Source: Amoebidium appalachense (taxonomy: Eukaryota > Ichthyosporea). Taken from it: a DNA stretch of 64,000 bases. The notes under the pieces were generated by a model. That model did not search any database, had not been told where the DNA came from, and was given only the letters and a program-made list of their open reading frames with translations. The number at the start of each line of letters is the position of its first letter. Position 1 is the first letter of the stretch. The position numbers and the translations under genes were made by a program. The DNA lies in the NCBI GenBank assembly GCA_963693365.1, contig CAVNZM010000001.1:17732001-17796000 (forward strand), in the 5' to 3' direction. Below are positions 1 through 34,008 of this stretch, in pieces.

Positions 1-105
1 TGCAAACTTTGTGGTGCTTTGCAATCTGCTGTGTTGTCCGTAATGAATGTGTACTTCTTACTCTGCGGAACATGCTAATCCCCCCCCCCCCCCCCCCCCC
101 CCCCC
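1..105 (+). repeat. Diverged copy of C-tailed dispersed repeat
   Basis: The segment TTGCAATCTGC...GTGTACTTCTTACT...CTAAT followed by a run of about 25 C aligns with the copies at 545-667 and 22021-22142. It is the most diverged copy. No exon could be supported in 1-811; the rest is C-rich and CT-rich sequence. Confidence 0.4.
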
Positions 106-544
106 TTCCGGGCATAAAAGAATCTGCATGCCTTCTGCTGCCTATAGCACCATCCCCTCACTTCCACAATCCCCAGCACCCCCGAGTCAACCTCCACCTC
201 ACACCATCCCCCCTACCCCTCACATGCATACAAGAGGCCGTATTTTCTGCCTGGCTGAAGTGCGCATGCACAGCCCAACTGCCGGCTAAAAAACACGCAC
301 ACACACACATGCATGTATGCTCAAACGGTAGGTGAAAACTCAAAAAAAAAAAAACACCCTGATTGTTGTGTAGCAACACTTTCATGGACAACAAAGGCAC
401 GGGAGTTTCGAAATGTGCAATTTTTCTGTGTACAGAATAACCCTCATGCCCCATAACCTACACTATGCACGCATGCCTGTGCCCTCCTGTGCAACAGTAA
501 CATGTATGTCCACTGTACCCTTGTAACACTCCCCCCTCCCCCTC

Positions 545-635
545 TGCTTATTATGCATACTCTTTATGTATGGCTTGCATTCTGCATCGTGTTATCCGTT
601 TGTTCTTGTGTACTTCGTACTTTTTGACGCATTCA

Positions 636-666
<31 letters not shown>

Positions 667-667
667 T
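545..667 (+). repeat. Copy of C-tailed dispersed repeat
   Basis: Starts near GCATACTCTTTATG, continues through GTGTACTTCGTACT and ends CGCATTCAAA before a run of about 28 C. The ending and the internal GTACTTCGTACT are shared with 22021-22142 and, on the other strand, 53869-54009. Confidence 0.6.
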
Positions 668-811
668 GGTCCCGGTCGAGATTCCCCTCCCTTGCTCCCT
701 CCCTCCCTTCTCTTCCTCCTCCCCCTTTCCCTCCTCCTCCTCCCCCCCCCTTCCCTCCCCCCCCCCCAAAATTTTTTTTTTCTTTCCCCCCTTCCCCATA
801 TGGGTCTCCAG

Positions 812-24088
<23,277 letters not shown>

Positions 24089-24685
24089 AGGAAAATCGAG
24101 GTTGTTGTTTGTGCAAGCTGGGGTGTCCGATGAGCATGCATAATGGAACTGGGCTGGACTTTTTTGTAGTTACCCTTCGATGTGTACGATTGAAATAATC
24201 GAAAAAAGCCGATGTGCGCACACAAATGTACTAATATGCGGCTTGTTCTTAACGTTGCTTACCATCGTACATTAGCACTTCACCCTCTCAGAAACTAGCG
24301 CTCACTTATCCCTGGCCTTACATGCACGTATATTACTAACACTTCTAATGCACAAAGCGCGGTGCAACTTTGTACTCTACTAAAACAGTTACTTCTGTGC
24401 TAGACAAATGATGGTCTGTGCTGTCACCTCGCTTTGTCTTCGTATTATTAGGACTCTCCGTATGTGGGCCATAGAAATGCTTTGCTACTGATACTGCGAA
24501 TGTTTATGATTTCCTTTTCTGCTGCCTCTAGATTATAGTAACGGTAAATTTGGAATATCGTTCATTGGTTGTGTCCGTGACGCAACTCAATAAGAGCTGC
24601 CCAAGAATCGAGCAGAGAACTCCAGCTTGCTACTCCGGGGTGCACATGTGAGTGTCATCCTGCATTACCGTGCCGTGCCCCCGCG

Positions 24686-24722
<37 letters not shown>

Positions 24723-25027
24723 CCCTACCTGCCCTCCCCCCTCCCCTCCCCCCCACCCCCCCCACCCCCTCCCCCCGGTTGTGTTGCGTGTGTGCCGTGT
24801 GTTTAACACAGTATGCACATGTGTGTGTCATGATGTGTGCCTGTGTGTGTGCGCGTGTGTGCTTGTGTTGAAGTGTGTGTCTGTCGAAAGTATCACGTGT
24901 TAATTACCGTTTTTACGGACGTTTGATTGCCCACGACGGTTTTTTTAACGGTGTGTGCATGTACGTGTGTGCGCGCGTGCATGTGAGCAAGTGTAAAAAT
25001 GTACGTGTGTGTGCGTGCCTGTGGTCT

Positions 25028-25082
<55 letters not shown>

Positions 25083-25726
25083 CGTGTGCGCAAGTGTGTG
25101 CCCGAGTGTGTCCTCCCTCCGTCTTTACTGGGCTCTGTTATAGATGTCTTTGTCTTGTTTAGAAGTTTTGCGGTGGTGTTTGCATGTGCGCGAGTGTGTG
25201 CGTGTGTGTGTGTGTTGGGGGGGGAGGGAGGGGGAGGGGGGAAGGGGGGAGGGGGGGGGGGGAGGGGGGGAGGGGGGAAGGGGGGCTTGTGTGCGTGTGT
25301 TGTGTGCACGGGCGTATAGGTGTTTGTGTGTGTCCTTGAAACACCAAGTATGTGGGAAGGGATATAAAGTGGCAATGTATAATGCACAGACCTGGTTTAG
25401 GGGCATGCACATCTTTTATAAACTAAAGTTATCCGTTGGTCCAGCCAACCCAAGAGTTGATACAAAAAGCAGAAACTTCAAATAATTAATGTGTTATGCT
25501 GGCTTTTGGAAAGCCAGCGGCTACAATACCAGGCACAGGCTCGATCTAGCTAAGGGCAGGTGCGCATGCAGCGTATGCTGCGCACTCTCTTTGGTTACAA
25601 CTTACCGTGCCTGGCCCCTATTAATGCATATTCACAGTGTGCTTACGTACATTAAGCAAAAAAAAATTGAAACAATTCAGAAAATAAAACGAATTTAGCA
25701 CAGACTAATAAGGGCTCCAAGCACCT
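24089..25726. other. Intergenic region between remodeller and 25.7-kb gene
   Basis: No gene seen. It contains the remodeller 3' UTR, a poly-C block (24688-24780), GT-rich sequence with (GT)n at 25029-25078, G-rich sequence at 25216-25285, and two strong hairpins: GCTGGCTTT-TGG-AAAGCCAGC at 25498-25518, and an imperfect one at 25560-25585 starting GTGCGCATGCAGC. The hairpins lie downstream of the convergent minus-strand gene and could belong to its 3' UTR. Confidence 0.7.
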
Positions 25727-26452
25727 TTACAGGAGCATGGCAGCCACAGCGGCCACCAGGGCGATGGCGCCCGGGGCGGCAGCAGCGGCAGAGTTTGCCT
25801 TGCGGGCAGCCTCCTCGACGGCCTGGACCTTGTTGACGGGCACAACAACATCCACGTACGTGGCCGTGGGCTCGGCCGTGGGGGCCTCCGTGGTGGGCTT
25901 GGGGGCCTCAGTGGTGGGCTTGGGGGCCTCGGTGGTGGGCTTGGGGGCCTCGGTGGTGGGCTTCACGGTTTCGGACGTGGGCTTGGGGGCCTCAGACGTG
26001 GGCTTGGGGGCCTGGGTGGTGGGCTTGGGGGCCTGGGTGGTGGGCTTGGGGGCCTGGGTGGTGGGCTTGGGGGCCTGGGTGGTGGGCTTGGGGGCGGGGG
26101 CGGCATCGAAATTAATGGAGACAAAGGCCTTGATGCCCATCATCTCAACCACGGGGCCAAGACACTGGCCAGAGGTGCCGGTCTGGGTCAGGTCGGAGGA
26201 GGCCGAGCAGGCACCGTCGGTGTAGCGGGTGAATACCACCTTGTCGCCGTTCATGGACAGCTTGTAGCTCCACGGCAGCATGGCCACGGGGGCCTTCTGG
26301 CAGGCGTTAAGGGGCACGCTCAGGCACTTGGCGTCGATGACGCCCGGCACCACGGGCGCGGGGACGGTGCACCCACTGTCGGTGAAGATGCACACCTGGG
26401 GGTTGGCGGCGGCCGCAATGGCGGCGGTAGCGGCGAGAACGGCGAACTTCAT
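25727..26452 (-). CDS. Secreted, probably GPI-anchored Thr/Pro-repeat surface protein, paralogue A
   Basis: A single-exon 241-aa protein. Residues 1 to about 17 (MKFAVLAATAAIAAA) are a signal peptide. A six-cysteine globular part of about 100 residues follows (VCIFTDSGC, ...DAKC, ...NAC, ...DGAC, ...SGQC). Next is a tandem PKPTTQA/PKPTTEA/PKPTSEA stalk, mucin-like and a likely O-glycosylation substrate. The C-terminus is hydrophobic (GAIALVAAVAAMLL) after small residues, as in GPI signals. ATG context CAAAATG. I do not recognise the Cys-rich domain. Strongly biased to C/G-ending codons, suggesting high expression. Arranged head to head with the paralogue at 27809; the two proteins have equal length and differ by scattered substitutions. 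Confidence 0.9.
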   Translation of the reverse strand: MKFAVLAATAAIAAAANPQVCIFTDSGCTVPAPVVPGVIDAKCLSVPLNACQKAPVAMLPWSYKLSMNGDKVVFTRYTDGACSASSDLTQTGTSGQCLGPVVEMMGIKAFVSINFDAAPAPKPTTQAPKPTTQAPKPTTQAPKPTTQAPKPTSEAPKPTSETVKPTTEAPKPTTEAPKPTTEAPKPTTEAPTAEPTATYVDVVVPVNKVQAVEEAARKANSAAAAAPGAIALVAAVAAMLL

Positions 26453-27808
26453 TTTGAATTGTTAGAAAGAGATGGAAAGTGAGCGAGGTGGTTATAGTTA
26501 AAAAGCACTGTGTAACTGCAGGCAGCGGCGGAATGAGTTCAATTACCCCTTGGACGGCTGTTTTGTACTACCACTCAGTTTCAAAGCGGCGATGACTATT
26601 GGCCAATTATCACGATGTAGGCTTATTTTTAGAAATTCCAATGTTTTTGGAGAATTCAAGGATCTGGCCACAGATCTGCTCTTCATAGAAATGCAAGGGG
26701 TGATCATCACTTCCATTCCTCCGAACTTACCACGACTGGAAAGCTTGTGTATTTAGTATTTCGTAATTCCCCCCTCCTTCTTTTTAAACCCCAGCAAAAA
26801 GCGTACTTATTGCTGCATGATTTGAACGGGCAGCCCAATCTTCATCACATGCACAATTTTCCTTATGTACATGTACAGCTACATGAGCCGTCGACAAATA
26901 TAGATAGCCGGTCCAGTTGCAGTACTACCCTGGCGGCCACATGTCTTGTCAAAGCGCACTTGAAGTAGTCCGTCCACTCACCTTGCCCTTTCAAAGATAG
27001 CGGTTCTAAGCCACTACGATTCACAGCACACGTGCCTGTACATCAAGGTACCGGGGCATGAACTGGCCATGGTGAGTCAGTACGCCACGATGTCGTTCGT
27101 TGGCGGCTGTGCGACATGTACTGGCACACAAATGTCACATGCATGACATTGATGTTCCAGTTTTCATCAAACAACAATAAATTGCTTTAAAATAGCGGAT
27201 AAATGCCAGCTGAAGATGGACAGGGATTCTTCAGGGCATATTTCTTTCTGCAGTGTAAATGAAAGGGTGTATGCACATCGGCGGCGGTTCTCCGAATTCA
27301 AGATCTGGTAACACAAAGGGTCCCGGGCCTTCAGTGATTTGGAGCCAATTGCCTCGCTTCTAAATATTTAGACTAAATTAGATTCAAGATTCGCATGCAA
27401 AGAGCGGAATTGTAAGAATTGAGATGTTTATACTGGGGTAAAGATGTCTTTGAGCCATAATATTGGGGGGGGGAAACAAAAACTACTAAAAATAAATAAT
27501 GGGATGTAAAAACGTTGATTAGTAGCAAGCTGCATGAGTCAGCATGACTACAGAGTCAACGGTTGAATGACTCGGTGGCGGCGCTTTCTGTTGGCTGCTT
27601 AAAGATCTTATCCTGACCAATCATAGCGTAACACATTGCTGATTGGCTAATATTCAAGATGCGATCTGGTTGGCTATGATTGCACGACTAGGCTACCAAT
27701 CACCCCATGCTTACGGTTTCCACACGTTCGCATGCGTATAAATTGGGCGCCACCGCTTTCACATTCATCACAAGTACCCAGGTACACTGTGCATACACAT
27801 CCAAAAAA
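26453..27808. promoter_or_regulatory. Shared divergent spacer of the two surface-protein paralogues
   Basis: On the plus side there are CCAAT or inverted CCAAT boxes at 27617-27621, 27642-27646 and 27696-27700 and a TATAAA at 27737-27742, 67 nt before the ATG at 27809. On the minus side there is a palindromic ATTGGCCAAT near 26599-26608. The rest (26700-27560) shows no gene. Confidence 0.6.
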
Positions 27809-28534
27809 ATGAAGTTCGCCGTGCTCGCCGCCACCGCCGCCATTGCGGCCACCGCCAACCCTCAGGTGTGCATCTTCACCGACAATGGCTGTGCCGTCCC
27901 CGCGCCCGTGGTGCCGGGCGTCATTGACGCCAAGTGCCTGAGCGTGCCCCTCGACGCCTGCCAGAAGGCCCCCGTGGCCATGCTGCCGTGGAGCTACAAG
28001 CTGTCCATGAACGGCGACAAGGTGGTCTTCACCCGCTACACCGACAGTGCCTGCTCGGCCTCCTCCGACCTGACCCAGACCGGCACCTCTGGCCAGTGCC
28101 TTGGCCCCGTGGCTGAGATGATGGGCATCAAGGCCTTCATCTCCGTTAAGTACGATGCTGCCCCCGCCCCCAAGCCCACCACCCAGGCCCCCAAGCCCAC
28201 CACCCAGGCCCCCAAGCCCACCACTGAGGCCCCCAAGCCCACCACCGAGGCTCCCAAGCCTACGTCTGAGTCCGTGAAGCCCACCACCGAGGCCCCCAAG
28301 CCCACCACCGAGGCCTCCAAGCCCACCACCGAGGCCCCCAAGCCCACCACTGAGGCCCCCAAGCCCACCACGGAGGCCCCTACGGCCGAGCCCACTGCCA
28401 CGTACGTGGATGTTGTTGTGCCCGTCAACAAGGTCCAGGCCGTCGAGGAGGCTGCCCGCAAGGCAAACTCTGCCGCTGCTGCCGCCCCTGGCGCCATCGC
28501 CCTCGTGGCCGCTGTCGCTGCCATGCTCCTGTAA
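27809..28534 (+). CDS. Secreted, probably GPI-anchored Thr/Pro-repeat surface protein, paralogue B
   Basis: A 241-aa single-exon paralogue of the minus-strand gene at 25727-26452, with the same signal peptide, six cysteines, PKPTTEA stalk and GPI-type tail. The ATG at 27809 is chosen because the homologous protein starts there, an A-run precedes it, and an in-frame ATG further upstream (27707) lies in front of the TATA box. The repeat order differs (fewer PTTQA, one ASKPTTEA). A possible polyadenylation signal AATAAA lies about 200 nt after the stop. Function unknown beyond a likely cell-wall or surface role. Confidence 0.92.
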   Translation: MKFAVLAATAAIAATANPQVCIFTDNGCAVPAPVVPGVIDAKCLSVPLDACQKAPVAMLPWSYKLSMNGDKVVFTRYTDSACSASSDLTQTGTSGQCLGPVAEMMGIKAFISVKYDAAPAPKPTTQAPKPTTQAPKPTTEAPKPTTEAPKPTSESVKPTTEAPKPTTEASKPTTEAPKPTTEAPKPTTEAPTAEPTATYVDVVVPVNKVQAVEEAARKANSAAAAAPGAIALVAAVAAMLL

Positions 28535-29479
28535 ATCACACGCCGTGTAAGATGTATAACAGCACTACGACGGTGCGCACTTTCGTAGCTGCAAGCGGTT
28601 CATAGTGTTGGTTCTGGGTGCTCAAGTTAATATATGGTTAAACATGTGTGATAAGCCAGTTGCGTTTAGGGACGATCGCGGGATTCGCGGCGCAGCTAAC
28701 GGCTGGTCCGTGTGGAAAAATAAAAACAAATAATGTGAATAATAAACTGTACCCAGAATGATATTTCTTCATTATGAGGTACATGTTTTTTCAATACTGC
28801 AATAGGGACAGGGAGCCATAAACTTCGGTCGTGATCAGCTATGGCACCTCTCCATTGCCCCAGCATGCACATGTGGTCTGCCCCTTGTGCAAAGGGTTTT
28901 AAGGACTGTTGCATTGGGAATGATGTTCTTGTAAAGGTGAAGAGCTCGAAACCCAAGGGCTTAGTTAGAAGGGAGGCAGTGAGAGAGGGGGATGGGGGGG
29001 GAAGGGAGGACAGAGTGGATAGTGGTGGTGGTTGGGGGGGGGGGGGGGGGGAGGGAGGGTCACGGGGATACACCGATATTATGAGAACCAAGAGTGGCGG
29101 GAAGACGTGCGGATGCCGGGGGGAGGGGGGGGGGGGGGGGGAGGGGGGGGAGACGTGGTGGGGATGACGTTGGAGAGAAAGAGGAGAGGGTGTCAGACAC
29201 AAGAGATTCTAGGAATAGTGATGGAAAGGGAGAAATAGTCTTTGAGAGCGGAGAGCGGAGAGAGGACGGAATACTCTGGGGATCTCGGAAATAGGCGGTG
29301 TACGTAGCCTAAGGATATGTCACGTGTGTCGGCGATGAGAATGCTCATGTGTTTACATGCGTGTGTTCAGGTAGCAGGTCTTGATTTGTTTTAGGTTTGT
29401 GCAGAAATGTACTTGCATGATGCATGCTGTGTACGCACACTATGGCACGAAATTTGCTAGCTGTGAGTTGCTGTGTACA
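28535..29479. other. Intergenic, no gene seen
   Basis: Contains the 3' UTR of paralogue B and then G-rich, GGA-rich low complexity (28975-29290). Open frames here are translations of G/C tracts. Confidence 0.7.
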
Positions 29480-29834
29480 TATGCATGTTTGCCAGTGGTA
29501 CCGTGTGCATACTTGCCCCTGGTACTGTTGTGCATGTGTCGATAGTACTGTGACACGCATTGCCTTCCGTACTATGTGCATGCAAGCCGATGGTACTGTG
29601 TGCATACATGCCCTCCGTACTATGTGCATGCCGCGGCAAGCCGATGGTACTGTGTGCATACGTGCCCTCCGTACTATGTGCATGCAAGCCGATGGTGCTG
29701 TGTGCATACATGCCCTCCGTACTATGTGCATGCAAGCCGATGGTACTGTGTGCATACTTGCTCCCGGTACTATGTGCATGTGTGCCGCGATGGTACTTTG
29801 TGTATTCCGAAGTCTCGATACTGTGTGCCGGTGT

Positions 29835-29881
<47 letters not shown>

Positions 29882-30745
29882 GTGGGGTTGTGTACTTGTG
29901 TGTGGAGGGGGGCAAGGGGGGATGGGGGCAGGTATGGGGGGTGGGTGTGTCTGGGTGTATTTGGGTGTGTGAGTGGTGCTACTGTGACATGTCACTGTGT
30001 GCGTATCACCCGAAGGCACTGTGTACATCTCTGTGTACATACTTGCCCCGGCACTGTATGCATGTGTACCGACGGTAATTTACCCCGGTACTGTGTGCAT
30101 GTGTGGTGATGTTCCTGTGTGCATCACGTCTGCCGATGGTACTTTGTGCATGTGTATCGATGGTACTGTGTGCATTTGTATCGATAACATACTGTATGCA
30201 TGTGTGCCAAAAGTATGGTGTGCATACATGTTTTTGGTACTATGTGCATGCAAGCCGATGGTACTGTGTGCATACATACCCTCCGTACTATGTGCATGCA
30301 AGCCGATGGTACTGTGTGCATACATGCCTTCCGTACTATGTGCATGCAAGCCGATGGTACTGTGTGCATACATGCCCTCCGACTATGTGCATGCCGCGGC
30401 AAGCCGATGGTACTGTGTGCATACGTGCCCTCCGTTCTATGTGCATGCAAGCCGATGGTTCTATGTGCATACATGCCCTCCGTACTATGTGCATGCAAGC
30501 CGATGGTACTGTGTGCATACGTGCCCTCCGTACTATGTGCATGCAAGCCGATGGTTCTATGTGTACATGCCCTCCGTACTATGTGCATGCAAGCCGATGG
30601 TTCTATGTGCATACATGCCCTCCGTACTATGTGCATGCAAGCCGATGGTACTGTGTGCATACTTGCTCCCGGTACTGTGTGCATGTGTGCCGCGATGGTA
30701 CTTTGTGTCTTCCGAAGTCTCGATACTGTGTGCCGGTGTGCGGGT
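29480..30745. repeat. 48-bp minisatellite, two blocks
   Basis: A unit of about 48 nt (GCCCTCCGTACTATGTGCAT then GCAAGCCGATGGTACTGTGT then GCATACAT) repeats with point variation at 29540-29770 and 30230-30680. Degenerate half-units carrying GGTACTGTGTGCAT extend outward. Both blocks end in the same unique segment (GCCGCGATGGTACTTTGTGT then TTCCGAAGTCTCGATACTGT). Because the unit is a multiple of 3 it leaves all frames open, which creates spurious ORFs on both strands. Confidence 0.92.
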
Positions 30746-31006
30746 GGTACCTTGCCATGGCGAGCCAGTCATACGTAGTAATTACAATACCCCCCCCCCC
30801 CCCCACCACCACCACCACCACCACCACCACTCCAAGATTACCACCATTACCTTAAATCCCCCCCCCCCCCCCCACACACACACACACACACATACACACA
30901 CGCACATTTGCAGAAACAATATATCAGTACGTATCAGCAAAATAAGAGTGCGACGGCTTCTGTGTGTGTATATACATGTTTTGTGTGTGTTTTGTTGTGT
31001 GTGTGT

Positions 31007-31049
<43 letters not shown>

Positions 31050-31170
31050 GGGGAGGGGAGGGGGAGGGGGGTTGTGTACTTATGTGTGGAGGGGGGGGTA
31101 AGGGGGGATGGGGGCAGGTATGGGGGGTGGGTGTGTCTGGGTGTATTTGGGTGTGTGAGTGGTGTTGTGG
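29881..31170 (+). repeat. Duplicated G-rich segment following minisatellite blocks
   Basis: A segment of about 95 nt (GTTGTGTACTTGTGTGTGGA ... GGGTGTATTTGGGTGTGTGA) occurs at 29886-29975 and again at 31071-31163, each after a long poly-G run. Together with the duplicated minisatellite end this points to an old segmental duplication of about 1.2 kb. Confidence 0.8.
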
Positions 31171-31583
31171 TTTGTGAGGGGGAGGAAAGGGGGGTAACCG
31201 GGGTTGTGGGCGAGGAGGGGTGGAAGTTGGGCAGGAAGGGCTGGTCGTAGTGGTGGTGGTGGTGGCGGTGGAGGGGGGGAGGGGGGAGGGGGGGGGGGAG
31301 GGGGGAGGGGGGGTTCGCTTCCTCCAATTGAATACCACGACTGCAAGATACCTTTACTTTTGGAATCGCACGTATTCTTTGCGTGGCTTCAACATGTGAT
31401 GTGGTGAAAACTGAACGACTAGCTAACGGACCAGTCTGGCCGCACCGGCTGGCTCTAGACGCACACACCAGCAGTTATTTATTGTAATTATGACTTTGTC
31501 CCCTATGCCTTCTGACAACTCCCAATGCCCCCTCACCACTCAACTTTATACAAAACCTTTTACCGTCTCCTCCCTACCTGTTG

Positions 31584-32223
31584 TCATGAAAGCCTGAGCC
31601 AAACAGCCGTCTCCCCCCCCCCCCTCCCCCCCCCCCCCCCCCCCCCCACCCACCCACCCACCCTCCGTGTTTGCCTTGTAACCTAGGTTAAATAATTGGC
31701 TGGGTCATGTTTCTCTCGTTCTCCAGATCCCCCCTTTTCTCCTTAATCAACGGAAGTTCAAATTGCAACCCAGGCCCAAAGTCTGCATCAGTCCCCCCCT
31801 TCCACCCCCCCCCCCCCCCCCCCCCCCCCTCTCCCCCCCCCTCCTCCCCCTCCCCCCTCTCCTCCTCCACCCAACATCTCAGGTCCCTTGATGGGGCTTC
31901 CCCTAGCGCCTCACATTTTTCGCATTATGACAACCACTATCCCCTCTAGCATTCCTATGCACGGGACGTGGGCATGGTACACAGACTTCCACGATATTTG
32001 ACTCCTCTTCCCCGCCCCCTCCCCCCCCCCCCCCCCCCCCGCCCTCCCCTTCCCCAGGGCGCCCCTACATTCTCTTTGTCATAGTAGCCCGAGCTCAAAG
32101 CTACTGAGGTTGAACCCCAAACCCCCTTTTTCCCCCTTCCCCCTTTTTCCACTCCACACACACACACAACTATCCCCCTAATTTGCCTGGTGGCCTGGTT
32201 AGGCACAATAATGGCTAACCCCC

Positions 32224-32315
<92 letters not shown>

Positions 32316-32457
32316 GCACGCACGCACGCACTCACACCCACGTGTACGTGCACACTTGAGGCATGGTAGCTCATTGAGGTCAACATTAATGCTGAACCCC
32401 CTCAGCCTGGGCTAATCTTGGCCCAAAGCTGTTGCCAACATCCCTTCCCTCCTCGGA

Positions 32458-32492
<35 letters not shown>

Positions 32493-32600
32493 CCCCCCCC
32501 CCCCCCTCCTCCCACCCACCCAACCTTTGTTTACTCCCCTCACCTGACCCGGTGGGACAACCCGAGCCGAAAGCTTACATCAACATCCCCCCCCCCCCCC
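31584..32600 (+). repeat. Degenerate units containing GAGCC-AAAGC, each followed by poly-C
   Basis: Short related segments of the type CCCGAGCC(A/G)AAAGC recur at about 31585, 31770, 32087, 32405-32430 and 32553, each running into a poly-C block. A (CA)n tract sits at 32225-32312. No gene is supported in 31171-33860; the long proline-rich open frames are translations of C tracts. Confidence 0.5.
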
Positions 32601-32661
32601 CCTCTCCCCCTCCCCCCTCACACCCCCACCCCACCCACCCACCCACCCACCACCACCACCA

Positions 32662-32696
<35 letters not shown>

Positions 32697-32838
32697 AACA
32701 AACAAAAAGAAAAGAAAAGAAAAAGAAAAGTAAAAAGAAAAGGAAAAAAAAACACATTTTGTACCCTGCTCCCCACCTGCACCTTGTGTCTCTGTTACGA
32801 GGGGCAGCAACCAAGTTCTTTCCCCCCTGGCCTCCCCC

Positions 32839-32895
<57 letters not shown>

Positions 32896-33084
32896 TCCCC
32901 CCCTCCTCCCCCCCCCCCCCCTCCTCCGGGTCTTCCCAAAGGGCTCACCTCCCACGCCTAAATGCACACTCTTAGAAACACACGTCACAAACACACGGAC
33001 TGGGTGCACATTCTCCCCTCATCATCAACGGCAAAAACTCATAGTCCCCCTTTCTCTCTCTCTCCCCCCCACTCCCCCCCCTCC

Positions 33085-33122
<38 letters not shown>

Positions 33123-33869
33123 CGCTCCCCAGCACACACACGCACACACACAAACACACACTGTGTCTCCAGGTGTCAACTGTTAACTGCACACGTCAAA
33201 ACGGTAGAATGGGTAGATGCAAATTAGAAGTATTAGCCAGTTCCCCTACACTATCATCACCGAGCCCCCCTGGTAATTTGTCGAAAGAGCAGCCAAAAGG
33301 AGGCACCGGGAGGAGGGGGGGAGGGAAGTGTGTGTGTGGGGGGGGGGGGGGAGGGGGGGCGCTTGGAGGGGGGGGGGGGGGGGGGAGGGGCTTGTATGCC
33401 TCTACTGTTTTACCTTTTGCCATTCCCCTCCCCTTGATCCCCCCCCCCCACCACCAAATTTTAAACATCCACCCTGTTCATCCCCTGTCCTCCTCCTGCC
33501 ATCTTCCCACAACCCACACACATTTTACCACCCCTCTCACCCTTATCCACATATACACAACACACACACACAGCCATTAACATAGTACACACCACACAAC
33601 ACATCACTCACATGCACCCACCCACACGCACACACACGACACGTGCACACATGCACACGCACACCACACACTCCATACAAACATACACACACACACACGC
33701 GGGCGCGCGCACACACACACACACAACGTGACCTGCGCAGAACCGAACATGTACTGACCATAAGCATTGGAAAGGGAGAGAGCTTATCAACTGCAGGCAA
33801 AGGGGGGGGGAGGGGGGGGGGGGGGGGGGGAGGGGGACAGCTGAGAAGTCAGGAGCACGTGGGATAAGC

Positions 33870-34008
33870 AAGATATGACAGCTATCATAGTATACCCCTT
33901 GTTTATCTCTGGTGTTTTCAGGATACTCGAGATATGACAAATGTATTTCTTGTATATCTCAGGTGTTTACAGGATATGCTAGATATGACAGAGCTATCAT
34001 AGTATACC
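33870..34008. repeat. Tandem array, left part (interrupted by retrotransposon)
   Basis: Units of about 57 nt containing GATATGACA and CTCAGGTGTTTACAGGATAT, alternating as a dimer of about 114 nt. The array resumes at 36140, so the 2.1 kb between is an insertion. Confidence 0.85.

Noticed and set aside
227-290. Possible upstream remodeller exon (frame QEAVFSAWLKCAC)
   Set aside because: No match to the QLQ or pre-HSA region and no supported splice pair.
29540-30680. Possible CRISPR-like array
   Set aside because: Whole units repeat without unique spacers; the host is eukaryotic; it is a minisatellite.
29560-30855. Repetitive ORFs over the 48-bp minisatellite (both strands)
   Set aside because: Unit length divisible by three keeps frames open; no start context, homology or codon bias.
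32432-33580. 382-codon proline-rich open frame
   Set aside because: Made of poly-C and CA repeats joined by degenerate units; no conserved domain, and similar frames occur on both strands.
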